Positions 40,911 through 50,168 are shown, counted from the first letter of the stretch. The stretch: 50,635 nt of DNA from Terriglobia bacterium (GCA_020073105.1 JAIQFW010000040.1:1-50635); one strand, 5' to 3'. The notes: generated by a model not told the origin, from the sequence alone. Numbers and translations: made by a program.

Positions 40911-42713
40911 CTACTCCACGGGAATCCTTCTTGTCCGGGCGAGTGCCGGGGTCTCCAGTTTGACCTCCCCCCCATTATCGGGCGGGGCCAAGGCAGAGAC
41001 CGGAAGGATCAGCCGGAAGACCGTTCCCGCTGCCGAAGTGCTCTCCACCACAATGTCGCCACCGTGGTCCTGAATGATCTTCTGCACAACTGTCAACCCT
41101 AGGCCGGTGCCGTTCTCCTTTCCAGCGCTGACGAAAGGTTCGAACAGCTTGCCGCGTACCGATTCCGGGATACCGCGTCCGTTATCGGCGACCCGAACCT
41201 GAACCCCGCCGGGAACTTCCGCGAGCTCGATGGTAATCCGGCCATGATCGGGCGCTGTCGCTTCACATGCATTCAGCAACAGGTTGTACAAAACGCGCTC
41301 CAACTTTCTCGTGTCGAACCAGCCGCTGCAGTCCCCCTCCTGGCGGACGCTGATCCAGGCCGGATGAAACCGGGGATTCGCCCGGATCATTTGGATGACC
41401 CGGTCGACGGATTCCTTCACGTTCCCGTGGGTCAGCCGCAGGGATTCCCGGGTCCGGGAGAATTCCAGCAAGGAATCAATCAGGTCCGTCATCTGATTCA
41501 CACCGATGCGCACTTCCTGGTAGAGCTCCTCGCGCTGCTCCGAGGACAAGCGGCTTTCCAGGAGAAATTCGGCATTGGCGACAATGGCGGCCAATGAATG
41601 TCGCAAGTCGTGGGATATCGAGCTGGCCATACGTCCGATGGTTGCCAGCCGCTCTGCTTCCAGCAGTTCCTGCTGAGTTTTAAGCAAGCTGGCACGCATC
41701 CGGTTGAAGGCGCCGGTGAGTTCGGCCACTTCATCCTCGCCGTGGACATCCAGCCGGTAGTGGAAGTCGCCTTTTTCCAGGGCGCGCACACCCGCCACCA
41801 GATTTCCCAAGGGCCGGGTGAAGGTGTGGGAAATGAAGAACACCAACCCACTTCCTCCTGCCACTGCGGCCAGCCCCACAGCCAACAGCAAGCGGTTCAG
41901 GCTATCCAGGAAGGCCGTTTCCCGGTCATACGATTTCAACACGCTCAAACGAACCGAGGGCCCCTCCCCGGGTGCCAGTTCCAGGGAAGTACCCAAGAAG
42001 TGTTCGTCGCCCAGTTGCACGTCTTCCGGCCCGGTTGCGTCGGCGCTGGCATGGACAATCGGATGCCGCGCCAGTTCCGCTTCGTGGGTAGGGTCGAGCG
42101 TGCTCCGCACGATGGTGTCACCATAATAAAAGGCCACTTGGCTGGCAGCGATGCGGCTCATTTGCGCAGCCACGCTGTCGTCAATCTCGTAGCCAATCAC
42201 CAGGAGTCCGAGCTGCCGGTTTGCGGTTGCAGGTCCGAAGTAGATGGGCTTGAGAAACACCTGATAAAGATGCTGCGCGCCAAACCACCACTGCCCTTCG
42301 CGGTTCTGGGAGCCCTTCAGAGCGGCCTGAGCCATCTCCCGGGTAAAGCCCGGACTGGCGGTGTGGAGCGCTACGACCCTGCCCTCCCTGTCCGCCAGCA
42401 CGAACAGGTCGCTGCCCGCAAGCCGCCACAGATCGGTCGAAGCATCCTGAATGGTAGCTTCGTGTTGGGTGGTCATGAGTGCCCGCAGATTGGGCAAGTC
42501 GGCAAGCAGTTCCGCAGAGTGGGTCAGCGTGACTTCGCGTTCCCGCTGGAAGCTCCGAAAGGTGGTGACGGAATTATGCAGGTCGGCGAAGATGCTCTTT
42601 CGCACCTGCGCCTGGACGCTTTGCCGGACCAACAGCAAGCTCATCCCCGTCAGTCCGGCAGAGATCAGAAGCATGGAGAGGAGGAACTTGCCGCGCATCC
42701 GAAGTTTCAACAT
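40911..42713 (-). CDS. Sensor histidine kinase
   Basis: A 600-residue membrane kinase. TM1 is about 9-28. A large periplasmic double-Cache-like sensor occupies 30-270 (FVLADREGRVVALHTASPGF, LGLLVIGYEIDDSVAAQM). TM2 is about 275-297. A HAMP domain follows at 298-350 (ALEKGDFHYRLDVHGEDEVAELTGAFNRM). HisKA is at 357-425 with H368 in SSISHDLRHSLAA, and HATPase_c at 465-575 with the N-box LLLNACEA, G1 DNGRGIP and G2 GTGLGLTVV. It lies 54 bases after the response-regulator gene, so the two form a two-component system. The signal is unknown; the downstream porin and cupredoxin genes suggest the output concerns the envelope or copper. Confidence 0.93.
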   Translation of the reverse strand: MLKLRMRGKFLLSMLLISAGLTGMSLLLVRQSVQAQVRKSIFADLHNSVTTFRSFQREREVTLTHSAELLADLPNLRALMTTQHEATIQDASTDLWRLAGSDLFVLADREGRVVALHTASPGFTREMAQAALKGSQNREGQWWFGAQHLYQVFLKPIYFGPATANRQLGLLVIGYEIDDSVAAQMSRIAASQVAFYYGDTIVRSTLDPTHEAELARHPIVHASADATGPEDVQLGDEHFLGTSLELAPGEGPSVRLSVLKSYDRETAFLDSLNRLLLAVGLAAVAGGSGLVFFISHTFTRPLGNLVAGVRALEKGDFHYRLDVHGEDEVAELTGAFNRMRASLLKTQQELLEAERLATIGRMASSISHDLRHSLAAIVANAEFLLESRLSSEQREELYQEVRIGVNQMTDLIDSLLEFSRTRESLRLTHGNVKESVDRVIQMIRANPRFHPAWISVRQEGDCSGWFDTRKLERVLYNLLLNACEATAPDHGRITIELAEVPGGVQVRVADNGRGIPESVRGKLFEPFVSAGKENGTGLGLTVVQKIIQDHGGDIVVESTSAAGTVFRLILPVSALAPPDNGGEVKLETPALARTRRIPVE

Positions 42714-42767
42714 GCCCCGTTCTCCTCGGACCCGAATCCTTCGCAGAGCACTGCTCGCTCCCCACCG

Positions 42768-43541
42768 TTATCGAACAAATTTGTAACCCACGCCGTGGAC
42801 AGTCCGGAAATGCGTGGGATTCGCAGGATCCCTTTCCAGCTTCTGCCGCAACTTCAAGATATGATTATCGACCGTACGGGTGGAAGGATAGTTCTGGTAT
42901 CCCCACACCTCATTCAATAGTTCGTCCCGCGAGACCACGCGCTCCGGGTTCTGGACCAGAAACTTCAACGTCTTGAACTCCTGCGCGGTCAGGGCAATCG
43001 TCTCCCCGCTGCGCGTGACCTCCATCTTGGAGAAGTCCACGGAGATGCCATCGAATGCCACCAGTTCCCCCATGTCCTTGCGAACCGTACGCCGCAATGC
43101 GGCGCGGACGCGCGCCAACAGTTCCCGCGGACTGAACGGCTTGGTGACGTAGTCGTCGGCGCCCAGTTCCAGCAGTAAAACCTTGTCGGAAACATCGCTG
43201 GCGGCGCTCAACACGATGATGGGGAGTGTCGGGGCCAGTTGTTTGATCTCGCGGCAAACATCGCGGCCGGACATGAGCGGCAGGCGCAAGTCGAGTACGA
43301 TCGCCGACGGCGTAGCCCTGCGAAACGCTTCCAGAGCGGCCTTTCCGTCGGCGCTGATTTCAATTTCAAATCCTTCTGTTTCAAACAGCCGCCTCAGCGC
43401 CTTCTGCACCGCGTGGTCGTCTTCCACCACCAGGATTCGATCGCCCGCGTTCACCCCCTGAACAGTTCGCGAGGTTTCTTTGGGCAAAGTATGGGGAGGA
43501 TGCTGAAATTCTGTCTCCCGGTTAGTTTCCACTCGTATCAT
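42768..43541 (-). CDS. OmpR/PhoB-family response regulator
   Basis: A 257-residue regulator. The ATG at 43541 has AAGGAG 6 bases upstream. A 33-residue N-terminal tail precedes the receiver domain (ILVVEDDHAVQKAL). The phosphoacceptor is D84 (IVLDLRLPLM), with S112 and K134 (VTKPFSPREL). The C-terminal winged helix reads LTAQEFKTLKFLVQNPERVVSRDELLNEVWGYQNYPSTRTVDNHILKLRQKL. It is the first gene of the run RR-HK-porin-cupredoxin. It should bind direct repeats upstream of its targets; I did not find a convincing repeat in the short spacer before it. Confidence 0.94.
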   Translation of the reverse strand: MIRVETNRETEFQHPPHTLPKETSRTVQGVNAGDRILVVEDDHAVQKALRRLFETEGFEIEISADGKAALEAFRRATPSAIVLDLRLPLMSGRDVCREIKQLAPTLPIIVLSAASDVSDKVLLLELGADDYVTKPFSPRELLARVRAALRRTVRKDMGELVAFDGISVDFSKMEVTRSGETIALTAQEFKTLKFLVQNPERVVSRDELLNEVWGYQNYPSTRTVDNHILKLRQKLERDPANPTHFRTVHGVGYKFVR

Positions 43542-43790
43542 GTATGCTCCTTAAGTTCGCTCTATTCCGCAGAATTACCTTGTCAGCTTACTACTTCTCC
43601 GCCCAATAGATGCAGCAAGATACGAATTGTTGACAATGTTTTTACAAGTCAGAGACATTTGTGCGGTTTGGGGAGACATTTTCCCACGACTCCAACGAAA
43701 GGCGGTTTTAGCTTGGCTCCCCGCCGGGAGACGAGCCGCGCCGAGCGGGTCTAAGGTAGCTGCGGCTGCATCACCTGCGAGCAGAGATTT

Positions 43791-44720
43791 TTACAGATCG
43801 AAACTCCATCCGTCTTCCGCGACTTCCCAGCCTGCTGCGCAAACTTCGCGATATTCCGGGCAGGATTCGTCCAGCATGGGATTGGTGTTATTCACATGGA
43901 CAAACACCTTGCGTGGGCGGTGCAATCCGGCCAGTTTCCGCAGACTGCCATCTGGCCCGGACACCGGAACGTGCCCCATGTCACGCGCTGTCGCCCCGCT
44001 TCCCTGCACCCGAATCAACTCGTCGTCGCTCCAGAAGGTTCCATCGAACAGCAACACGTCAACCGTTTCCAGACACTCCAGCAACGGTTCGTCAATAGCC
44101 GGAACGGCTGGCATGTAGGCGAGGCGTCCCCCGGTTGAAGACTTGAGGACTAGGCCGAGCAAGGCTTCTTCGGGCTTGAGTTCGGCGGATCGCTTGGGCG
44201 AAACATAGGCTGGATAGTGGCTCCCCAGGCAAATGCCGGAGCAACAAATCCCTGATTCGGTGCCGTCAATCGTAGGCAAGGCCAGGCTCTGGCTTGGATG
44301 TATGTCAGTCCACACCACCTGGTTCGATATGCGATTCAACATCGCAAAGACAGAATTGTCCTGGCGCAAAATGCGGCGAAGGGATGGCGTGCAGTAGATG
44401 TGAAAGGGTTGCAGTTCCCGCAAAGACAACAAGCCCGCGACCTGGTCGATATCCGCGCTGGTCAGAACAACGCCGCTGATCGGAGAATCCCTAAGTCCGC
44501 TGCACGGGTGGAGAGAGGGCGTTGCTTCGATCTGCAGGCGCAGATCGGGAGAAGCATTCAGGAGAAACCAATGCTGGTTGTCGTTGGTGAGAGCTACCTG
44601 GGTCTGAGTACGAGCCTTGCCCTGGAAGGTCCCGGCACGCAAGGACTGGCAATTACGGCAGTTGCAATTCCACTGCGGAAACCCGCCCCCTGCGGCCGAG
44701 CCCAGGATTTCGACGCGCAC
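43791..44720 (-). CDS. pqqB: Pyrroloquinoline quinone biosynthesis protein PqqB
   Basis: A 309-residue protein of the metallo-beta-lactamase fold that hydroxylates a precursor in PQQ synthesis. MRVEILGSAAGGGFPQWNCNCRNCQS holds the family's CxCxxC structural zinc site. LTSADIDQVAGLLSLRELQPFHIY, MLNRISNQVVW and RDMGHVPVSGPDGSLRKLAGL follow the PqqB pattern. In the IDQ segment a Gln stands where many members have His. It starts at a GTG 3 bases after the pqqA stop. The next gene on this strand is the unrelated two-component system, so pqqC, pqqD and pqqE are not here. They may be elsewhere in the genome. Confidence 0.93.
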   Translation of the reverse strand: MRVEILGSAAGGGFPQWNCNCRNCQSLRAGTFQGKARTQTQVALTNDNQHWFLLNASPDLRLQIEATPSLHPCSGLRDSPISGVVLTSADIDQVAGLLSLRELQPFHIYCTPSLRRILRQDNSVFAMLNRISNQVVWTDIHPSQSLALPTIDGTESGICCSGICLGSHYPAYVSPKRSAELKPEEALLGLVLKSSTGGRLAYMPAVPAIDEPLLECLETVDVLLFDGTFWSDDELIRVQGSGATARDMGHVPVSGPDGSLRKLAGLHRPRKVFVHVNNTNPMLDESCPEYREVCAAGWEVAEDGWSFDL

Positions 44721-44723
44721 AGG

Positions 44724-44801
44724 TTACATTGCGGCGCTAGCGTAGGAGTTGATCTCGCAATTCAACGAGATCTCTTCAAACTGCGGTGTAGTCCATTCCA
44801 T
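44724..44801 (-). CDS. pqqA: PQQ precursor peptide PqqA
   Basis: A 25-residue ribosomal peptide read directly from the minus strand: it opens MEWTTPQFEEISLNCEINSY and ends in Ala-Ser-Ala-Ala-Met. In PqqA the conserved Glu and Tyr three residues apart (E-I-N-S-Y) are cross-linked by PqqE and become the PQQ skeleton. GGTGAG stands before the ATG. Its stop lies 3 bases ahead of the pqqB start, so the two are coupled. Peptide length, motif and neighbour agree, which makes the call secure despite the size. Confidence 0.93.
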   Translation of the reverse strand: MEWTTPQFEEISLNCEINSYASAAM

Positions 44802-44994
44802 ATTTCTCACCCCTTGAAACGATTACCAGGCGTTAGATTAGCACAACCCCACGCCAGATTTCGTTACTTTAACTCGAAGCGGGCATTAAATCCATGCTCT
44901 CTTTGCACCCTACCGTTAGTAGGTACTTTCGTCTCCATCAGAACGGCGAGAGCCCCCTGTAAGAACCGCTCGTATATAGTGTCTTGAATCCTTT

Positions 44995-46002
44995 ATGTCC
45001 CGCCGATCCTCTGTGCTTTGCTGCGCGCTCGTGAGTGTGGTGTTCTCCGGGACCGTAAGCCACGCTGCCTCTTACAAATACATCCGCATTGGACAGAAGA
45101 GCGATGTGCAGACGACCCCAATCCCGGGCATCGCCATGATGGGCGGGGGAAGCGACCTGGACGAAGCCTTCCGCTGGCTTTGCCAAAAAGCCAGTGGAGG
45201 TGACCTGGTGGTTCTGCGGGCCCGCGGAGGAAGCGATTACAACTCCTATATCAACGGCTTGTGCAAGCTCAACTCGGTTGCAACTCTGGTCATTCCAAGC
45301 CGCAAGGCGGCCAACGATCCGGCAGTGGCCGAAGTTATTCGCCAGGCGGAAGCAGTCTTCATTGCGGGAGGAGACCAAGCCCGCTATGTCAACTTCTGGC
45401 AAGGAACACCAGTCCAGGATGCCATCAACGCTGCCATCGCCAGTGGCAAGCCACTCGGGGGCACCAGCGCGGGCCTGGCCGTAGAGGGTGAGTTTGTGTA
45501 CGGGGCGTTGGGAGACAAGCCTCATGATAAAGATCTCGCCTCGACCGATGTGTTGCCCAATCCTTACTTCAAGCGAGTGACCCTAGTCAGAGATTTTCTC
45601 CATGTCCCGCTTTTGACCAATACTCTCACCGACAGCCATTTCGCCAAGCGCGATCGTATGGGCCGCACCTTGGGATTTCTTGCCCGCATCATTGCGGACG
45701 ACTGGTCGAAGAATCCGCGCGAAATAGCAGTCGATGAGAAATCCGCCGTGTTGGTGGAACGCGACGGCACCGCGTTGATCGTGGGCCCCGGCCGCGGCGC
45801 GTATTTTCTGCAGCCTTCGCAGGCCCCGGAGGTTTGCCAGAAGGCGGTCCCCCTGACCTTCCGCAACGTCTCTGTCTACACGGCACCCAATGGGCTCCGG
45901 TTCAACCTTGCCTCCTGGACAGGCGAGGGCGGCACCAGCTATTCGCTTTCAGTCGAACACGGCGTGATCCGTTCGACCCAGCCAAACAATGCCATCTACT
46001 AA
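44995..46002 (+). CDS. Exported cyanophycinase-like peptidase (S51 family)
   Basis: A 335-residue protein with a signal peptide (about 1-24, SVLCCALVSVVFSGTVSHAA). The S51 core reads GIAMMGGGSDLDEAFRWLC, GDLVVLRARGGSDYNSYI, ADAVFIAGGDQARY-like AEAVFIAGGDQARYVNFW and KPLGGTSAGLAVEGE, where the nucleophile serine follows GGT (about residue 157). DSHFAKRDRMGRTLGFL carries the conserved His/Arg segment. Cyanophycinases hydrolyse the Asp-Arg storage polymer outside or inside the cell; an exported form suggests scavenging of polymer from other organisms. Other aspartyl dipeptidase-like specificities remain possible. It is divergent from the pqqAB unit. Confidence 0.88.
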   Translation: MSRRSSVLCCALVSVVFSGTVSHAASYKYIRIGQKSDVQTTPIPGIAMMGGGSDLDEAFRWLCQKASGGDLVVLRARGGSDYNSYINGLCKLNSVATLVIPSRKAANDPAVAEVIRQAEAVFIAGGDQARYVNFWQGTPVQDAINAAIASGKPLGGTSAGLAVEGEFVYGALGDKPHDKDLASTDVLPNPYFKRVTLVRDFLHVPLLTNTLTDSHFAKRDRMGRTLGFLARIIADDWSKNPREIAVDEKSAVLVERDGTALIVGPGRGAYFLQPSQAPEVCQKAVPLTFRNVSVYTAPNGLRFNLASWTGEGGTSYSLSVEHGVIRSTQPNNAIY

Positions 46003-46279
46003 GTCGCGAACAGCGGGCGAGCATGTGACATTCGTCATTGACTCCGGCAACATTCTTTGACACACTGCCGCAGTCGGGCTTTCCTTTGGGGCGTGGCCAT
46101 GACTAGAAATCTGTCTCCTCAAACCGCCGTTCACGGCAATCTGGAGCAGGTCGCCCATCTGGTCGATCCCGGCAAGCTCGAATCCGGCCTGTGATCCTGC
46201 CTCGGTTCTCTGCGCACCGTCTTGAATCAACTCAGCCTGTACTGTGAGATCTTCAGCGGATCCGTAACCAGGAGCCCTT

Positions 46280-49200
46280 ATGAAATTCATTCGCGTTGGC
46301 CTAGTCAGTATTCTGGCAATGGTGCTATCCGGTAGTTGCATTCTGGCCCAAACCTTCCAGGGGCGCATTCTGGGCCGCGTGACCGATTCTTCCGGCGCCG
46401 TCATTCCTAACGCCACGGTCACGATCGAGAACACGGGAACGGGACTGAAACGAGTCCTGCAAACCAACTCCTCCGGGGATTACTTTGCGCCCAACCTGAA
46501 TCCCGGAATCTACTCGGTGAACGTAGAGGCACCGAACTTCAAGACGATGCGGCGGTCCGAGATCCGGCTGGAGGTCGCGAGCGACGTGCGCATCGATGCC
46601 ACCCTCAGCCCGGGGGCCGTCTCTGAAGTGATGCAGGTAACCGGCGAGCAGCCGATGGTCGATATCGTCACCGACACGCTCGGTGGCACCATGACCAACA
46701 AGGCGATCAATGAACTGCCGCTGCAGGGAAGAGACTTCCAGAATTTGTTGGAGCTTCGCCCAGGCGTTCAACGCACACCCGGCGGTGGCTTCCACACAGT
46801 GACTTCGAACGGCAATCGGTTAGAGGACAACAATTACACCGTGGACGGTACCGACGACAACGATGTTTATTACGGCGAGACGGTGATCAATGATGCCGGA
46901 GTTGCCGGCACGCCCGCCAGCCATCTTCCGCTCGATGCCATCCAGGAATTCAACACGCAAGAGAATCAAGGTGCCGAATACGGGTGGAAACCCGGGGCTG
47001 TCGTCAACATTGGCCTCAAGTCGGGCACGAACGACTTTCACGGCACGGGATACTATTTCCACCGCAATAGCACCTTCGATGCGCGCAACTACTTCAATGC
47101 CGCCCCGCAGCCGGTTGCCGATCTTTTGTTACACGAGTTCGGGGCTTCCGCCGGCGGACCGATCATCAAAGACAAGTGGTTCATCTTCGGGAACTATGAG
47201 GGTGTGCGGCACAAGGTCGGGAACCCCTACGCCGTAGAGAGCCCGGTCACCGCGGCCATCGGAGATCCTTCCATCAGCCTCGCGGATGCCAAGGCTGCAG
47301 CGGGATGTCCAGCCGCCTGCAGTCCCGTCAGCTTGCAACTGGCGGACCTGTTTTTGTCCAACCGAGGTTCTACGTTTTCTTCCGCCGATCCGTCAAAGAT
47401 CAACTTCAACTTCAACAATCAAAACCGCGAAGACAATTTCGTGGTCAAGTCGGACTACCATCTCAACCAGAACAACCTCATCTCGGGCCGCTACTTCTAC
47501 GCCAACAGCCTGCAGACCGAGGAAGACACGGCTCCCATCCGGTCCGACTGGCTCTCGATCGCCAATACGAAGGTGAGTGTGATGGGGGTGAATTGGACCT
47601 GGACACCCAATGCCCGCTGGGTGAACGAAGCCCGCTTCGGCTACAACCGCTACTGGCAGAATGACAATGTCGCCGATTACAAAAAGAGTGCCCAGTCTTA
47701 CGGGCTGAATACGGGTGTCACCGATCCTAAGCTGTTCGGTTTCCCTGAGATCGATATCGGCACGCTCTTCGAAATGGGAGGAAACCTGAGCTGGCCGCTT
47801 TACACCACACCCACCTACACCTATCAGGCCGTGGACAACGTATCCATCACCCGCGGCCGGCACAATATCCGCTTTGGCGGTGAGTTTCGACGAGGCGGAA
47901 CCGATCTTTATCGGGCGCGCAGAGGACGCGGACTCATCGTCTTTGACGACACGACCGATGACAATGGCGACGTGGTTACCCCTGCCCTCGTGAACTTCCT
48001 GCAAGGCAATTTCGGGGACGCCGGCTACGCCAGGGTGCTCACTGGCAACATACCTCGCACGGTTCACATGAGCGCCTTCGGCGCATTCGTGGCCGATGAC
48101 TGGCGCATCCTGCCCCGCCTCACCCTGAACCTCGGGCTTCGCTACGATTTGTCATTGCCCATCAAGGAGGCCAATAACCAGATCGCCAACTTCATCCCCA
48201 GTAAAGGCGGCCTGATCCAGGTAGGCAAGGGCATCGACTCTCCCTATGACACAGACTGGAACAACTTCTCTCCCCGCATCGGATTTGCCTTTGACATGTT
48301 TGGAACAGGCAAGACCGTCCTGCGCGGCGGCGGTGCCCTCATCTACGAGCAACCTACGATCCGCGAATTCGTTGATCGCGGCGGGTTGAACGAGAATCCC
48401 AGCGGCCTCGCAGGGGTGACACCCGGGACCGGCAACATCCAACTGGTGACCCGCGAGATCGATGACACCACCCAGCTCAGCAATGCCTGGTTGGGGAAGA
48501 CCCCGCTGTTTGCCGGCGCCGGCACCATACCCTGCGCCCAGAGCGATCCCTGCACCGTCTTTGGTGTGAAGCCCAACCTGGCGACGCCTTATGTGTTGTC
48601 TTGGAACTTGAACGTGCAGCAGGAAATCTCAAACTCCATGGCGCTGCAGATTGGCTATGTGGCCAATCGCGGTGTCAAGTTGTACAGTCATCGCGACATC
48701 AACCAATCGATCGGCCCGCTGAGCTTCGATTGTTACAACAATGGCGACGACAGCTATCACGGCTGCCGTCAGGATACGCGTCCTTTCGTCCTGAACTGTG
48801 CTTCCGGCGCCAGCCCCTGCTTGCCCTGGGTCGATTACGCCAACCTCCTCGAGAACTTAGGGAACTCGATCTACAACGCACTGCAAGTGACCTTCACGCG
48901 CCGGACCTCGCACGGGCTCGACTTCCTCGCCGGCTACACCTGGTCCCATGCCATTGACAATGGAACCAGCAACCGGGGCGGGTACCCGCAGGACAGCACA
49001 AATTTCAATGCCGAGCGCGGGAACGGCGACTACGATCTCCGCCACCACTTCACCTTCTCGATGACCTATGAGTTGCCACGGTGGAAAACTCCGCTGCAGC
49101 TGGGAGAGGGGTGGCAGATCACCAGCATTCTCAACGTGCAGAGCGGATTGCCCTACACGCTTTACGATTCCTACGACGACATCAGCTATACCGGCGAATT

Positions 49201-49699
49201 TGTGGATCGCTGGAACTTCTTCGGTGATCCATCGGACGTCAAATGGACCGTGGACCCCGCCAAGCAGTTCCACTATTACGATTACACCGTGGCGGCGACT
49301 GTCCCCCAGTGTGCGGCGCACGCTTCCCAGGACCAGCTGGCCTATTACGGCTGCTTCGCCTCCGGTAACGCCGTTCTGACGCCGCCAGAGAATGGCACGT
49401 TCGGCAACCAGGGACGCAATACATTCCGTGGCCCGAGGTTTGTCAATCTGGACATGTCGGTCACGAAAAAATGGAAACTGTCGGAGCGCATGGATCTCCA
49501 GCTACGAGGGGAGTTCTTCAACATTCTGAACCACCCCAACTTCGATTGGTACACCTTACCCGTGGATGTCTCGGATCCCGTCTATGGCACCAACGATCTG
49601 GCGGTAGCCCACACCACCCCGGACGTAGGGGCTTCCAACCCGGTCGTCGGCTCCGGCGGTTCACGGCATATTCAGTTGGGAGCGAAGCTGATCTGGTAG
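46280..49699 (+). CDS. Oar-like TonB-dependent receptor with carboxypeptidase-regulatory domain
   Basis: A 1,139-residue outer-membrane protein with a signal peptide (about 1-23, SILAMVLSGSCILAQ). A carboxypeptidase-regulatory domain at about 27-110 (GRILGRVTDSSGAVIPNATVTIENTGTG, SGDYFAPNLNPGIYSVNVEAPNFK) is followed by a plug domain at about 115-240 (NELPLQGRDFQNLLELRPGVQRTPGGG, NNYTVDGTDDND, PLDAIQEFNTQENQGAEYGWKPGAVVNIGLKSGTNDFHGTGYYFHRN). The rest is a long beta-barrel ending in GAKLIW. This is the Oar-like class expanded in Acidobacteriota, probably importing oligosaccharides, peptides or other large nutrients. AGGAGC precedes the ATG. It is monocistronic with a strong terminator. Confidence 0.93.
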   Translation: MKFIRVGLVSILAMVLSGSCILAQTFQGRILGRVTDSSGAVIPNATVTIENTGTGLKRVLQTNSSGDYFAPNLNPGIYSVNVEAPNFKTMRRSEIRLEVASDVRIDATLSPGAVSEVMQVTGEQPMVDIVTDTLGGTMTNKAINELPLQGRDFQNLLELRPGVQRTPGGGFHTVTSNGNRLEDNNYTVDGTDDNDVYYGETVINDAGVAGTPASHLPLDAIQEFNTQENQGAEYGWKPGAVVNIGLKSGTNDFHGTGYYFHRNSTFDARNYFNAAPQPVADLLLHEFGASAGGPIIKDKWFIFGNYEGVRHKVGNPYAVESPVTAAIGDPSISLADAKAAAGCPAACSPVSLQLADLFLSNRGSTFSSADPSKINFNFNNQNREDNFVVKSDYHLNQNNLISGRYFYANSLQTEEDTAPIRSDWLSIANTKVSVMGVNWTWTPNARWVNEARFGYNRYWQNDNVADYKKSAQSYGLNTGVTDPKLFGFPEIDIGTLFEMGGNLSWPLYTTPTYTYQAVDNVSITRGRHNIRFGGEFRRGGTDLYRARRGRGLIVFDDTTDDNGDVVTPALVNFLQGNFGDAGYARVLTGNIPRTVHMSAFGAFVADDWRILPRLTLNLGLRYDLSLPIKEANNQIANFIPSKGGLIQVGKGIDSPYDTDWNNFSPRIGFAFDMFGTGKTVLRGGGALIYEQPTIREFVDRGGLNENPSGLAGVTPGTGNIQLVTREIDDTTQLSNAWLGKTPLFAGAGTIPCAQSDPCTVFGVKPNLATPYVLSWNLNVQQEISNSMALQIGYVANRGVKLYSHRDINQSIGPLSFDCYNNGDDSYHGCRQDTRPFVLNCASGASPCLPWVDYANLLENLGNSIYNALQVTFTRRTSHGLDFLAGYTWSHAIDNGTSNRGGYPQDSTNFNAERGNGDYDLRHHFTFSMTYELPRWKTPLQLGEGWQITSILNVQSGLPYTLYDSYDDISYTGEFVDRWNFFGDPSDVKWTVDPAKQFHYYDYTVAATVPQCAAHASQDQLAYYGCFASGNAVLTPPENGTFGNQGRNTFRGPRFVNLDMSVTKKWKLSERMDLQLRGEFFNILNHPNFDWYTLPVDVSDPVYGTNDLAVAHTTPDVGASNPVVGSGGSRHIQLGAKLIW

Positions 49700-49724
49700 C
49701 TGTGCCTTCCAATATCACCCAGGT

Positions 49725-49751
49725 GGCCCCGGTCCTCCCGGGGCCTTTTTT
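49725..49751 (+). terminator. Rho-independent terminator
   Basis: GGCCCCGG (49725-49732) and CCGGGGCC (49738-49745) pair around TCCTC and are followed by TTTTTT. It lies 26 bases after the stop of the TonB-dependent receptor gene. Confidence 0.92.
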
Positions 49752-49935
49752 CATCGGCGCGGTGCTGGTGTTTTCCACAGCTTTTTGGCTCCAAGCCAGT
49801 GATTCTGCATTCCCAGTCAAAATCCGAACCACGATGCTAAACCCCATTAGTTGTGGTCACCTACTCAGTTAGCTACAACTTCTCGTAGTTTCCAAAGGCA
49901 GCCCCCCTTCCTCCGACCGACCTATAACTTTGTTA

Positions 49936-49963
49936 TTGACAATAAGAGGTTTAGGCGTAGGAT
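49936..49963 (+). promoter_or_regulatory. Promoter of mraZ
   Basis: A perfect TTGACA (49936-49941) and TAGGAT (49958-49963, 4 of 6) are separated by 16 bases. Transcription would start near 49970, inside the GTGGT boxes, leaving a leader of about 200 bases before mraZ. The surrounding sequence is AT-richer than the rest of the window. I see no gene between 49700 and 50168. Confidence 0.65.
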
Positions 49964-49988
49964 GTGGTGAAAAGTGGTAGAAAGTGGT
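49964..49988 (+). promoter_or_regulatory. MraZ-box-like triple GTGGT repeat
   Basis: GTGGT occurs at 49964-49968, 49974-49978 and 49984-49988, each separated by 5 A-rich bases. MraZ is known to bind three or four TGGGN-type pentamers with 5-base spacers upstream of its own gene in several bacteria. The spacing here is the same and the pentamer differs slightly (GTGGT). It begins one base after the -10 box, a position suited to autorepression. Confidence 0.7.
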
Positions 49989-50168
49989 CTTGACAGTAGA
50001 GGTCGTGGGCAAGAGTGAAGCAGAGAGAGGCGCCAGTGGATTTTGAAGCTGACACCCCCAAAAACAGCCCGAACGAACCCGGAATGACCGATTTCTTAGC
50101 CGCTTTTACCTCCCTCGTAATTGTGGCCGTTGCAAAAAAGCTTTCAGCTCCGCTAAGGGGCAGAACTC

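Noticed and set aside
41598-42920. 440-codon plus-strand frame opposite the histidine kinase
   Set aside because: The kinase has all catalytic boxes on the minus strand. The plus-strand product lacks any pattern and spans two real genes.
46099-46194. 31-codon frame between the cyanophycinase gene and the TonB-dependent receptor gene
   Set aside because: It lacks a ribosome-binding site and any recognisable peptide motif.
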